NCBI GenBank assembly: GCA_000023725.1
Contig: CP001673.1
Span: forward strand, 2,056,342 to 2,120,341
Origin: Flavobacteriaceae bacterium 3519-10
Lineage (GTDB): Bacteria > Bacteroidota > Bacteroidia > Flavobacteriales > Weeksellaceae
Direction: 5' to 3'
Length of the DNA: 64,000 nucleotides
The position numbers were made by a program, and so were the translations under genes. Under the pieces are notes generated by a model. The model made no database searches and was not told the DNA's origin. It was given only the letters and a program-made list of their open reading frames with translations. Shown piece after piece: positions 18,291 through 27,648 of this stretch. How positions within the stretch are numbered: position 1 is the stretch's first letter; each line of letters opens with the position of its first letter.

Positions 18291-19301
18291 TTAGTTTGAG
18301 GCATAAATTTCTTCTATCATCTTCAGCACCTTCACACAGTCGTCGGTGGTCGTCTGAATTTGCTTTCCGTTATTTAAAAAGTCGATTACATTCTGGTAAA
18401 GATGATGATGGTTCTGGGCCGACCCTTTAAAACTTCCGTAATCATTCGCGCTGCTTGTTTCAGGAAGTTCGGGTTCAATATAATCTTTAATAATGCATTT
18501 CTCTACCTTGTTCATATATTGTCCGCCAATCTTCACAGATCCGTTTTCGGCGATGATAGTGAGTGAACTTTCGAGATTTTCATTCCAAACTGAAGTCGAA
18601 AATGTAAAACTTCCCATCCCGCCAGATTTAAGATCGAAGGTGATTATGCCACTGTCCTCAAATTCAGTTAAATGCGAATGGTTAAAATCTGCGAATTTGG
18701 ATTTTATGTTGGTAATGTCGCCAAAAAGCCAAAACATAATGTCGAGATAGTGCGAAAACTGTGTGTACAGCGTGCCACCATCTAAATTTTTTGTTCCGCG
18801 CCACGAACCTTTTTCGTAATAATGCTCATTCCGGTTCCAGAAGCATGAAATCTGAACCATATAGATTTTCCCTAAAGCGTTGGCATCTATGAGGTTCTTC
18901 AGCCATACAGCGGGCGGCGAAAACCGGTTCTGCATTACAGGAAATATATTGACCTGTTTCTCAGAAGCAAGTTTTTCCAACAATTCAGCTTCTTCCGACT
19001 TTAGTGAAATGGGTTTTTCTATAATTACATGAATTCCGTGCATCACAAGAAGCGTCGCCTGCTCATAGTGCAAACCGTTTGGCGTGCAGACGGCAACGAT
19101 ATCTGCCTTGATACCACTGTCCAAAAATTCCTGCAAGGAAAGGAAATAAGGTGGCGTTTTCAGCCCAGCATAATCATCAGTTATAAATTTCGGATCGATA
19201 AGTGCAACAAGCTCACAGTCTTCGCTCTGAGCGACCATGTCTGCGTGTTTTTTTCCGATATGTCCGTAGCCGAGGATGGCTATTTTTAGTGTTTGTAACA
19301 T
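18291..19301 (-). CDS. Gfo/Idh/MocA family oxidoreductase
   Basis: This 336-residue NAD(P)-dependent oxidoreductase opens with a Rossmann motif (KIAILGYGHIGKKHADMV). It carries the family lysine motif in HVIIEKPISL and a C-terminal alpha/beta domain. The start is the ATG at 19301; the frame is open 36 bases further, but that part lacks similarity. Members in surface-glycan loci often oxidise or reduce nucleotide sugars (for example WlbA-type UDP-GlcNAcA 3-dehydrogenase). The exact reaction is not determinable here. It lies five bases upstream of rfbC, so it is in the same operon. Confidence 0.85.
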   Translation of the reverse strand: MLQTLKIAILGYGHIGKKHADMVAQSEDCELVALIDPKFITDDYAGLKTPPYFLSLQEFLDSGIKADIVAVCTPNGLHYEQATLLVMHGIHVIIEKPISLKSEEAELLEKLASEKQVNIFPVMQNRFSPPAVWLKNLIDANALGKIYMVQISCFWNRNEHYYEKGSWRGTKNLDGGTLYTQFSHYLDIMFWLFGDITNIKSKFADFNHSHLTEFEDSGIITFDLKSGGMGSFTFSTSVWNENLESSLTIIAENGSVKIGGQYMNKVEKCIIKDYIEPELPETSSANDYGSFKGSAQNHHHLYQNVIDFLNNGKQIQTTTDDCVKVLKMIEEIYASN

Positions 19302-19390
19302 TAGCAACAGGCGATATTCCGTGAATAAATATATCACAAAATTTATTGAACTTCAAAATAAACTGCGAAACTATCGGGCTGAATTTACCT

Positions 19391-20401
19391 TTACTTCTTC
19401 GCGGCCTTCGGGATTGCCTTTTTTACGGCATATTTTGTATAAAAATACAAAATGACCAACGGCATCAGCACCACTGGGAAAATCACTGCATCCGGCAGAT
19501 CTGAGAAAATTACGAAGGCATTGATCAACAACTGGCAAACGGCATATACTGCACTCACTGTTAAATGTGAAATCTTCAGATCATTTGCAAAAAGCTGATA
19601 AAGATGGCGGCGGTGCGCCTCGAATATATTTTCTTTAAGTTTTAATCTTTCAAGTAGTGTAGCGATCACTTCCACCCCATACACAGAAAGAAATAAAATC
19701 CACTTCAGCTCGCCGGTTTTCAGAATAAGCAGGCCCAGCAGCGCAATAACCCAAAAAGCGATCCCCATGCTTCCGATGTCGCCCATGAAGCACTTAGCTT
19801 TTGTTCTGAAATTAAAAAACAGGAAAACTATTGTCGCAAGCAATGGATAAATTATGAAACCGTCGGCCGTAAAATCGATAATGTAGGTGTTAATATACCA
19901 TAAAGAGAGCAACACCGCCAGCGTATAAAGCCCGGTAATTCCATTGATGCCATCCATAAAGTTGTAGGCGTTAAGGATGCCGATGATGATGATATAAAGA
20001 ACCGGAATGAGCCACATAGGCTGAATTGCCAGAATATCGAGAAAAAGCATCAGAAATGTAACGACAACAACATGAAACGCAAGCCGGATCTTACTTGAAA
20101 GATCCGTGACATCGTCTATAAAGCTGATGATGCAGATCAACAGCAATCCGATGCCGAACATAAGGAAGTTATGATTTTCAAAATTAATATCAGATGCCGG
20201 CAGGCTAAGGAATCCAACACCGGCTATCGTTAAAAGAAAAAGCAGGAAAGCAACCGGAAACACCACACCACCGCCCCGTATGGTGACCTCAGAGTGGGCA
20301 CTGCGATGGTTTGGTTTATCAATGATCTTATATTTAAGAGCAATCTTAAAATATGCAAGCATCAATATAAAAAGTAAAAGTGTTACAATAATATATTCCA
20401 T
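19391..20401 (-). CDS. Initiating sugar-phosphate transferase (WecA/WbpL-like)
   Basis: This 336-residue polytopic membrane protein has about ten hydrophobic segments. It shows the family's cytoplasmic motifs: the acidic pair in SFIDDVTDL, NAYNFMDGINGIT, CFMGDIGSMG and the histidine-rich AHRRHLYQ loop. It belongs to the MraY/WecA superfamily, which moves a HexNAc-1-phosphate from a UDP-sugar to undecaprenyl phosphate. Its stop is followed directly by the reductase/epimerase start, a pair seen in loci where QuiNAc or FucNAc is the first sugar. It probably starts the repeat unit. Confidence 0.9.
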   Translation of the reverse strand: MEYIIVTLLLFILMLAYFKIALKYKIIDKPNHRSAHSEVTIRGGGVVFPVAFLLFLLTIAGVGFLSLPASDINFENHNFLMFGIGLLLICIISFIDDVTDLSSKIRLAFHVVVVTFLMLFLDILAIQPMWLIPVLYIIIIGILNAYNFMDGINGITGLYTLAVLLSLWYINTYIIDFTADGFIIYPLLATIVFLFFNFRTKAKCFMGDIGSMGIAFWVIALLGLLILKTGELKWILFLSVYGVEVIATLLERLKLKENIFEAHRRHLYQLFANDLKISHLTVSAVYAVCQLLINAFVIFSDLPDAVIFPVVLMPLVILYFYTKYAVKKAIPKAAKK

Positions 20402-21292
20402 TTATTTCTGAAAACTTTTGATCGTTTTTTCAAGGCTTTCTTCTATTGAATAGGGCAGATCTGAAACAGCCAACGTCTCTTTAATTTTTCGGTTAGACAC
20501 AATATAGTTTTCGGTGAGTTTCTTTAAACGCTCGGTGGTCAAGGGTAGCCCCAATTTATCACCAATAGTCGCCGCAAACGAAACCATCGAAGTTGGTATT
20601 TTCAAAAGTAAAGCTTTTTTACCAATCGTTTTACCAATCGTTTGTACTAAATCGTTTGTTGACAGGTACCCATCATCAGCAAAGTTATAAATTCCCGACG
20701 GTATATCGGTGTGAATCATCCTATCGATAAGAAAATTTAGATTATCGATACTTAAAAAGGACCTCTTATTTTCGAAAGCTGCCAGTGGCCAGGGAATACC
20801 CTTTTCCACCACTTTATAAAGTAAATTGAGGTTACCTTGGTTTCCTGGACCGTGAATCATGCAGGGACGAATGATATACACCCTTTTGTTATCAGGTAGC
20901 GGCTTCGACAAAATATACTCCTCGGCCATGAGTTTCGACTGGCCGTAAGGCGTTTTGGGATTGGGGGTGTATTCTTCGTCCAACTCACCTTCGACTGAAT
21001 CGGCCGCTGCTTTTACTGAAGAGAAATAGAAAAAATCACGAATATCCGAACTCAGAAAATCATCAAAAAGCCGGACGGTTAAATGGGTGTTGATTCGATA
21101 ATATTCCTCCGCTTCACAAGTACTGCCCGTATCGTGTGCTCTTCCAGCGAGGTGGATGAGGCCGTGAGCATCAGGAAGTGATGACCAGTCACCACGGAGT
21201 GAGAGACGGTGCACCTTGTAGTGATTGTCTTCGAAATACTGCGAAAGATTTGTCCCAACAAAGCCTGTGGAACCCGTTATGATAATATTCAT
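20402..21292 (-). CDS. NAD-dependent epimerase / 4-reductase-like protein
   Basis: This 296-residue extended SDR protein has ITGSTGFVGTNLS as the NAD-binding motif and YGQSKLMAEEY as the YxxxK catalytic pair. It is shorter than true 4-epimerases and resembles WbpV/WbpK/WreQ-type reductases that act on UDP-4-keto-6-deoxy-HexNAc. In that role it would use the product of the WbpM-like dehydratase (35718-37658) and feed the adjacent initiating transferase. The assignment rests on family resemblance and context. The genes abut with no gap. Upstream 21293-21493 is A/T-rich with no gene. Confidence 0.8.
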   Translation of the reverse strand: MNIIITGSTGFVGTNLSQYFEDNHYKVHRLSLRGDWSSLPDAHGLIHLAGRAHDTGSTCEAEEYYRINTHLTVRLFDDFLSSDIRDFFYFSSVKAAADSVEGELDEEYTPNPKTPYGQSKLMAEEYILSKPLPDNKRVYIIRPCMIHGPGNQGNLNLLYKVVEKGIPWPLAAFENKRSFLSIDNLNFLIDRMIHTDIPSGIYNFADDGYLSTNDLVQTIGKTIGKKALLLKIPTSMVSFAATIGDKLGLPLTTERLKKLTENYIVSNRKIKETLAVSDLPYSIEESLEKTIKSFQK

Positions 21293-21493
21293 TCTTTTTG
21301 AACAGAGAAATTAATAGATCTCAAAGATGGTTCATCTGCAACATTTAAGTTCCACAAAAAGCTGATGCACTTTCATTGATTGACCGATTATTGATCAAGG
21401 ATTACTGATCTGAGTACACTAAACCGATTTACTTTTTATTTAAGGAAAATGTCAATATAAAAAAGTATCATTTGTCATATCGTAATTATGTAC

Positions 21494-22243
21494 TCATTTA
21501 TTTACATTAATATAACCAAAAATCTTCCATAAAAACCGAAAACGCACTTTCAGCGGACTATATCCGATGTTATTCTGTTTAAAAGCTTTTTTGACTTCCC
21601 GAGTGATTACCTTATAACTTTTATATCCTGAGCTACTTGCACCGCCAACGGCCATCGAAGTGGTGGTAATTCCGGAATACTGATAAGAAATTTTTTCTTT
21701 TAAGAAGAATCTGATAATCAGCTCATAATCAGCGCTGATCTTATAGTCTAAGCGATATAAACCGAACTTGTGGTAAAGAGATGTTTTCATAAAAATAGCC
21801 GGATGTGGAGGCATAAATCCTCTCTTTAATTTCTCCGGACTCCAATTTGCCGAGGAATATTTTCTTATAATCCGGTTGTTTTTGTGCTGCACAATATTGC
21901 CTGTAATTGCATCTAAATGGGGGTGCTCAGCAAAATAATCAGCAACTTTTTCGATGGTTTTGTTGTCATAAAAAACATCGTCTGAATTAATAATACCCAC
22001 GTAATCTCCGGTGGCTTGCTGGATCCCCTTATTCATTGCATCGTACAAACCTTTATCCGGTTCAGATGAAAAGTACGTAATAATATCTTTGTATTTTTCA
22101 ATTATTGAAGTGGTTGCATCCTTCGATGCGCCATCAATCACAATATATTCAATGTTTTTATAAGTCTGGTTTTGAACTGATTTTAGAGTTTCTTCTATTG
22201 TCTTAGCACTATTATAGCAAACTGTTATGATAGAAATTTTCAT
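21494..22243 (-). CDS. Glycosyltransferase family 2
   Basis: This 249-residue GT-A fold enzyme starts ISIITVCYNSAKTIEETL and has YIVIDGASKDATT, DKGLYDAMNKGI and the donor-binding NSDD. These are the signatures of WcaA-type GT2 enzymes. No membrane segments are seen, so it probably works on the cytoplasmic face on the lipid-linked unit. Donor and linkage are unknown. Confidence 0.9.
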   Translation of the reverse strand: MKISIITVCYNSAKTIEETLKSVQNQTYKNIEYIVIDGASKDATTSIIEKYKDIITYFSSEPDKGLYDAMNKGIQQATGDYVGIINSDDVFYDNKTIEKVADYFAEHPHLDAITGNIVQHKNNRIIRKYSSANWSPEKLKRGFMPPHPAIFMKTSLYHKFGLYRLDYKISADYELIIRFFLKEKISYQYSGITTTSMAVGGASSSGYKSYKVITREVKKAFKQNNIGYSPLKVRFRFLWKIFGYINVNK

Positions 22244-22276
22244 ATGAATTGGGATAAATTTACGAAAGAAGCCCGT

Positions 22277-23284
22277 CTAGTTATTTTGGAGTTTTGATTG
22301 CTCATTAATCCAAGAATATGTGGTCTCCATACCCACTCTTAGTGGTTGAGAGACTTCCCAACCAATCTTCTCGCGATAAAGTTGATTGTCTGAATTTCTT
22401 CCTTTAACACCTAACGGACATTTAAACCCGTACTTATCAATAAATTCCTGCCCCTCGATATTACTGATGGTTAAATCCTTACCTGAAATTTCAATCGCCA
22501 TCTGCGCAAGCTGGTTAATGGTCACCATTTCCTCGCTTCCGATATTTACTGGACCGGTGAAATCCGAATTCATCAACCTGATAACCGCTTCCACACATTC
22601 ATCGACGTATAAAAAAGAGCGGGTCTGCAGACCGTTACCCCAAACTTCTATCTTACTTCCATTTTCAGTCTCACAAGCCTTTCGGCACATGGCCGCAGGA
22701 GATTTCTCTTTGCCGCCTTTCCACGTTCCCTGTGGTCCGAAGATATTGTGAAAACGGGCGATGCGGACGTCTAATTTATAATTTCTGTTGAATGCCAAAA
22801 AAACTCGTTCTGAAAATAATTTTTCCCAACCATATTCAGAATCAGGATTTGCGGGATATGCGGAAGACTCTTCGCAGTTGGGATTGTCGGGATCCAGCTG
22901 ATTATGCTCCGGATACATACATGCTGATGAAGAGTAAAATACTTTTTTTACTTTTTTGGTAACGCACTCTTTAGCTACGTTCAGGTTAATCATTGCCGAA
23001 TTATGCATTACATTCGCGTCATTTTCGCCCGTAAAAATATAAAGCGCACCGCCCATATCCGCTGCCAGCTGATAGACTTCATCTACATTTTCCTCAATTA
23101 CAAGCTCAACCACTTTCGGATCTGTTAAATCACCTAAAATAAATTCATGGCAAATGTCGCTATGGTCGAAATACTCATGTTTTTTAATATCGCAAATTCG
23201 CACGTGGTTACCTTCGTTCTTAAGCCTTTTAGCAAGATGCCCGCCGATGAAGCCGCCACCTCCTAAAACTATTACGTTTTTCAT
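22277..23284 (-). CDS. GDP-mannose 3,5-epimerase-like NAD-dependent epimerase
   Basis: This 335-residue extended SDR enzyme has VLGGGGFIGGHL, the segment LAADMGGALYIF, SSSACMYPEHNQ and YGWEKLFSER, then FGPQGTWKGGKEKSPAAMCR. These features closely recall GDP-mannose 3,5-epimerase (GME), known best from plants, which makes GDP-L-galactose or GDP-L-gulose. In this locus the substrate could be another NDP-sugar. No GDP-mannose-forming gene is visible nearby. It is 33 bases upstream of the GT2 gene. Confidence 0.8.
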   Translation of the reverse strand: MKNVIVLGGGGFIGGHLAKRLKNEGNHVRICDIKKHEYFDHSDICHEFILGDLTDPKVVELVIEENVDEVYQLAADMGGALYIFTGENDANVMHNSAMINLNVAKECVTKKVKKVFYSSSACMYPEHNQLDPDNPNCEESSAYPANPDSEYGWEKLFSERVFLAFNRNYKLDVRIARFHNIFGPQGTWKGGKEKSPAAMCRKACETENGSKIEVWGNGLQTRSFLYVDECVEAVIRLMNSDFTGPVNIGSEEMVTINQLAQMAIEISGKDLTISNIEGQEFIDKYGFKCPLGVKGRNSDNQLYREKIGWEVSQPLRVGMETTYSWINEQSKLQNN

Positions 23285-23466
23285 TTTTCTAATTTGTTTA
23301 TATCAATATGTTTTTTCAAACTAACTATTTTTGCAATGCCTTTTTCTCATCCCACCTCACAATGGTTGCGCCCGGCAATTTATACTATTTTTTTTCTATA
23401 CTAATCATTTTTCGACGGAAATTATATCATTCTCTCAACAAAGAAAGTTCTAGCTGTCCACATAAG

Positions 23467-24201
23467 TTAATGGAAAAATTTCTGTCTTTTTGAAAGGTCC
23501 CTGTATTGTTTTATAAAACCAATTCTTGCATCTATCTTCTTAATCAGACTTCTGTTCAGATTACTGGTGTTGCTGTGATGTATCCGATGTGCTAAAGTTT
23601 TCTCCTCAATATGAAGATTGGAGCGCAATAAATTCGCAGCCATTGCAATCCATAAATCATGTGCTTCAACGTAATCAGGCACCGGCAGAATTACAGGTAG
23701 AAGATCTTTTCTGAATGCCATTGCGCAGCCATAATAACCTATATCACCCTTTAAGATTCTTATAATATTACTTTTATAATTAAAACTTGTAGAGGCTGAG
23801 ACTTTATTTAATTTATGCTCAACCGGTTGATCATTATCATCGATGCAATAAAAATTACTTGTGATAAGCTGCACCTCGGGAAATTCCAGAAATTTCTCTT
23901 CAAAAATATCAAGTCGGTCCATTTCCCAGATATCATCCTGATCACATAAAAAAATAAGCTCATTGGCAGCAAGCGACATGGCCTTGCTAAACGTTTTCAC
24001 GTGGCGCTGGTTCGCGCTGTTGGAATGCAGTTTGATTCTAGGATCATCAAAGGACCTGACTATCTGCAGCGTATCATCTTTAGAGCAGTCGTCTACAACA
24101 ATCAGTTCATCGCCATCATGCAACTGCGGAAGAATTGAGGCAATCTGTTTGGCAATAAAAGGACTTCCGTTGTAGGAAGCCATACAAATACTTTTCGTCA
24201 T
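23467..24201 (-). CDS. Glycosyltransferase family 2
   Basis: This is a 244-residue GT2 enzyme when the start is placed at the ATG at 24201 (MTKSICMASYNGSPFIAKQI). The open frame extends 58 codons upstream, but that part has no family likeness and overlaps the divergent beta-helix gene. Motifs: LIVVDDCSKDDT and the acidic LCDQDDIWE. It resembles WchA/rhamnosyl-type GT2 proteins of surface-glycan loci; donor unknown. The 182-base gap to the epimerase (23285-23466) is A/T-rich with nothing recognised. Confidence 0.86.
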   Translation of the reverse strand: MTKSICMASYNGSPFIAKQIASILPQLHDGDELIVVDDCSKDDTLQIVRSFDDPRIKLHSNSANQRHVKTFSKAMSLAANELIFLCDQDDIWEMDRLDIFEEKFLEFPEVQLITSNFYCIDDNDQPVEHKLNKVSASTSFNYKSNIIRILKGDIGYYGCAMAFRKDLLPVILPVPDYVEAHDLWIAMAANLLRSNLHIEEKTLAHRIHHSNTSNLNRSLIKKIDARIGFIKQYRDLSKRQKFFH

Positions 24202-24265
24202 TCGTCCTAGTCCAATTAATATCGTATTTTGGAGTGCATAAATATAATAATTTAATTCAATAGAC

Positions 24266-25693
24266 ATGCAAAAGATATTCTTAATCACTCTACTTCTGGT
24301 AAGTTTATTACCCAGTGCCCGCACACTAAACGTTGTAAACTTTGGCGCCAACGGCAAAGATAAAATCGACGACACCAGCGCCTTTCAAAAATGTGTTGAT
24401 CAACTGGCATCAGAGGGTGGAGGGACGATGGAAATACCAAATGGCATATACTACATATCGCATCTGAAATTTTTCGGGAAAAAGTATAGCAATATCACGA
24501 TCAGAGGATTCAGTTCCACTATCCGCCAAATTCTGCCGGCCAAAAGAATCAGTGCGCATAACGGCCTATATCAGACCTTCGCCGAAAGGCTTTCGGCGGA
24601 CGGGTGCTTCGTGTTTGATGCGATGGTTTCTCACCAGCAGGATGATTCTGAAAGCATAAAAAACATCAAAATAAGCGGTGTGAAATTCGAAACAGACGTG
24701 CAGAAAGTGGGATTTGACGAACTTATGCATCAGATATCCGCTCATGGTGTCAGCAATTTCAGCGTAGATAACTGCAGTTTCACCGGTTTTTTAGGTGACG
24801 GGGTGGCGATCAATGCCGGAACCGATTATCGTTTTAACAGAAATGCATACAATAAGAACATTACCATCTATAATTGTAAATTTGACGGCGTAAATAAGGA
24901 TAACAGACAGGGAATCTCAATTTACTATTCCGACGGTTTCCTCATAGAAAACTGCAGTTTCAAAAACATTACGAGAGGGGATATGCCCGGTGCAATAGAT
25001 ATTGAGCCGAATTCCGAAACTCAAGTATCACGGAATGGAATAATCAGAAACTGTTCATTTGAAAATATTGGAGGATTGGGCGCGGTAACAATCCATACGG
25101 GAAAGTCCAGCTCTCTAAACAAATATTCCAACAAAAACTTCATCGTTGAAAATTGCAATTTCCAAAACGTCCGCGCAGCATTTTGTATCGTGGGACATGA
25201 AAAATTTATGGAGTATAAAACTAGTGAGAATGTTATTCGCATTCTCAATTCCAAGGTGAGAAACGCCGAAGCAATTGCCGACATCAGAAGCGGATTTGGC
25301 ATACTCTTTTCTAATGTGCAGTTTTATGATATTCATAATGCTGGATTAAATACAGTTACCGACGGTGGAGCAAATGGCATCACCTTCGATCAGTGTCTAT
25401 TTGATAATGTGAGCAATATCTATGGAGTTGTGTTTTACGGTAAAACCACAAATATCAATTTTAAAAATTCAACTTTTAAAAATTTTGCCGCGCATGCCAT
25501 TACTATAAATGATCCTTTGGGAATCGGAACAATTACAGATAATGTGTTTTACTCATCGAAATACGGTCGGGCTTTGCCCCTGGTGACTTCTACCATCAGC
25601 AGAAGTGAAATTCTTTCAAAGTTGAACATCAAAAACAATCAATACTTTGGCACGTTCAAGCATATTGATCTACAGGAGTTTCTGAAAAAATAG
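24266..25693 (+). CDS. Secreted right-handed beta-helix protein (pectate-lyase-3 type)
   Basis: This 475-residue protein has a signal peptide (MQKIFLITLLLVSLLPSARA-like, cleavage about residue 20). The opening NVVNFGANGKDKIDDTSAFQ is typical of the pectate lyase superfamily 3 and of polygalacturonase-type beta-helices. Repeating beta-helix rungs follow (NCSFKNI, NCSFENI, NCNFQNV, NSTFKNF). It is the only plus-strand gene within the 23-kb polysaccharide locus, divergent from the GT2 gene and convergent with a second glycosyltransferase (24-base gap). It may cleave, epimerise or bind the locus polysaccharide. Catalytic residues could not be assigned. No T9SS sorting domain is visible. Confidence 0.78.
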   Translation: MQKIFLITLLLVSLLPSARTLNVVNFGANGKDKIDDTSAFQKCVDQLASEGGGTMEIPNGIYYISHLKFFGKKYSNITIRGFSSTIRQILPAKRISAHNGLYQTFAERLSADGCFVFDAMVSHQQDDSESIKNIKISGVKFETDVQKVGFDELMHQISAHGVSNFSVDNCSFTGFLGDGVAINAGTDYRFNRNAYNKNITIYNCKFDGVNKDNRQGISIYYSDGFLIENCSFKNITRGDMPGAIDIEPNSETQVSRNGIIRNCSFENIGGLGAVTIHTGKSSSLNKYSNKNFIVENCNFQNVRAAFCIVGHEKFMEYKTSENVIRILNSKVRNAEAIADIRSGFGILFSNVQFYDIHNAGLNTVTDGGANGITFDQCLFDNVSNIYGVVFYGKTTNINFKNSTFKNFAAHAITINDPLGIGTITDNVFYSSKYGRALPLVTSTISRSEILSKLNIKNNQYFGTFKHIDLQEFLKK

Positions 25694-25717
25694 TAAGTTA
25701 AAAAAGGCAGTGTCTTT

Positions 25718-26566
25718 CTAAAAGTTAAATCTCATTCTAAGAAAGCCACAAGTTTTGTGTCTAAGTGATTGCTTAATAACATGAGGGAAATCGACCATTA
25801 CGAAGAAAAGTGCTTTGTTTTTATTGCGACGGAACACCTTCATATCCTGTAAAAAAAGACGGTATCGGTGTAGCGCATTTTGCGTGGAATTTGTCTCCGC
25901 AGAAAAGTCCTGATTTAAAGCAATAGGAATGATAGGGAGCTGGTCGGTATTCATCGCTACCCTTTCCATAAAATCATGATCACAAAAGTCCAACCTGAGT
26001 TTTTTATTGTACCCCTCACATTGAAAGTAGAAAATGGTATTTATCAGCAGTCCAGAATTGATGCATGTAATATTTTTCAAAGGAATAGATGCATTGTCGA
26101 TCTGATTAATAAAAAACGATCTATAGTGGCATATCTTAGAAGGAGACATTAGGCCTTTTCGAGTATAAACTTTTGGAGCCGCGATTCGTAAAGAAGAATC
26201 ATCAGTAATCGTTTGAAGGTATATCTTATAAAATTCCTGAGGAAGCGAAGTATCTTGATCTAGAAAGGCCACAAAAGGGATGTTTTTTCTTTTCGCAAAA
26301 TTCGCAATAAAATTGTAGGCATAGGAAATACCGGGATTGGCTGGATCGTGATGATATTCCACTATACAGTCAGGATACTCTTCGGAATAACTTTCTATGT
26401 CCCAATGCCCCTTATCCGTATTATCAAAAACAAATAGGATGAGGGGTTTTTCGGTGTTATGCGATTGATAAGAGTTGTACAGAGATTTAAATGATGTTGA
26501 ATTCCAAAAATTCTGGCCGTAAGTTACAATCCCAAATAAAATGTCGATTTTTTCACCTACAACCAT
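25718..26566 (-). CDS. Glycosyltransferase family 2, rhamnosyltransferase-like
   Basis: This 282-residue protein has the segments ILFGIVTYGQNFWN, NPGISYAYNFIANF and the donor-site VAFLDQDTSLP, which fit the RfbF/RfbN-like rhamnosyltransferase branch of GT2. That name reflects family likeness; the sugar could be any dTDP-deoxysugar made by this locus. Its 5' end overlaps the polymerase gene by 10 bases. Confidence 0.83.
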   Translation of the reverse strand: MVVGEKIDILFGIVTYGQNFWNSTSFKSLYNSYQSHNTEKPLILFVFDNTDKGHWDIESYSEEYPDCIVEYHHDPANPGISYAYNFIANFAKRKNIPFVAFLDQDTSLPQEFYKIYLQTITDDSSLRIAAPKVYTRKGLMSPSKICHYRSFFINQIDNASIPLKNITCINSGLLINTIFYFQCEGYNKKLRLDFCDHDFMERVAMNTDQLPIIPIALNQDFSAETNSTQNALHRYRLFLQDMKVFRRNKNKALFFVMVDFPHVIKQSLRHKTCGFLRMRFNF

Positions 26567-27618
26567 GACCTATAAACTTTAAAAATTTCTGATACTTCTA
26601 CAAAATAGTAGATTTGAAGCATCGAAAATAAAATAATTATTACCCATCCCCAGATTTTTAGAGCAGGACTAAATATATATATAAACATAGGATAAAGCAA
26701 GATCTGCACTACAGAAAACATATCAAACGTCCTGAGTGAGAATACCTGTGATAAGTTACTGAACGCAAAAAATAATGAGACAGATAAAAGGTGTGTTTTG
26801 AACAAAAGATCAAAGTAGGGCTTATTTTTTAGCTTTCTATAAAAACCCATAAATGAAACGATTATTACGAGTGCAAAAAGAACCCTGAAATTAAAAATAT
26901 TCACACTCTTTTCTTTCTGCCACTGCATAATTTCAAAATAGATCTTCACTCGGGGGAAAACGCGATCCAACAAAAGCAGTGATAAGATATTCACTTTCAG
27001 AATCATGATTCCTACTGACGCCGCTAGAATTATATAGTAGTATTTTAGCTTTGTTCTAGCAGTTATTAGAGCCCAGACCAGAACATAAACAATGCCGGAC
27101 GAATGAAAGAACAGACAGCAGAGCAAAGTAATCAAAAATTTCCAATGTTGACGTTTTTCTAGATATTGTAATCCAAAAAGAAAAATACCAGCCGCCACAC
27201 CCGCCCTAATAGTGGTCATCTCCATTATAAAAAAGAGATTGCTTACATAGAGGATTACAGACAGGAAAAAGAACCCCGAATATTTTTGAATAGCTGCAAT
27301 TTTGAAACCTACACCTAAGAAAGAAAAGAGCATAAAGGATGCAAAAGCCACCGACTGTCTATGATCGAAAAAAAATCTGAATAGATTTGGAAAGAAGTAC
27401 ATGCACCATTCTAGTGCTAGAGGTCGATTCATAAAATCCACCGCAGATTTTTCAGTATAAATAAAATAATTATAATATAAGCTGTAATCACTATCAATAT
27501 AATAACGACTTCCTGCGAATAACGCTAATACAACGATCAGCACGACAGATAGAAGTTTCCTTCTATTTTCAAAAAGAGAGATGAAACTTGCAAAAATGAA
27601 AAGTAAATAATACGACAT
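26557..27618 (-). CDS. EpsG-family polysaccharide polymerase (Wzy-like)
   Basis: This 353-residue, very hydrophobic protein has about ten membrane segments. The early loop SRYYIDSDYSLYYNYF is a typical EpsG/Wzy feature (G/S-R-Y..D.DY..Y). It very probably polymerises repeat units on the periplasmic side of the inner membrane. The gene is notably A/T-rich, like its neighbours. No other Wzy candidate is seen in the locus, which supports the assignment. Confidence 0.83.
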   Translation of the reverse strand: MSYYLLFIFASFISLFENRRKLLSVVLIVVLALFAGSRYYIDSDYSLYYNYFIYTEKSAVDFMNRPLALEWCMYFFPNLFRFFFDHRQSVAFASFMLFSFLGVGFKIAAIQKYSGFFFLSVILYVSNLFFIMEMTTIRAGVAAGIFLFGLQYLEKRQHWKFLITLLCCLFFHSSGIVYVLVWALITARTKLKYYYIILAASVGIMILKVNILSLLLLDRVFPRVKIYFEIMQWQKEKSVNIFNFRVLFALVIIVSFMGFYRKLKNKPYFDLLFKTHLLSVSLFFAFSNLSQVFSLRTFDMFSVVQILLYPMFIYIFSPALKIWGWVIIILFSMLQIYYFVEVSEIFKVYRSWL

Positions 27619-27648
27619 ACTTTTTATGAGGAATTTGAGAGCGAAAAA

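Noticed and set aside
24201-24375. N-terminal extension of the GT2 gene to 24375
   Set aside because: It would run 58 codons into the divergent beta-helix gene and has no similarity to glycosyltransferases.
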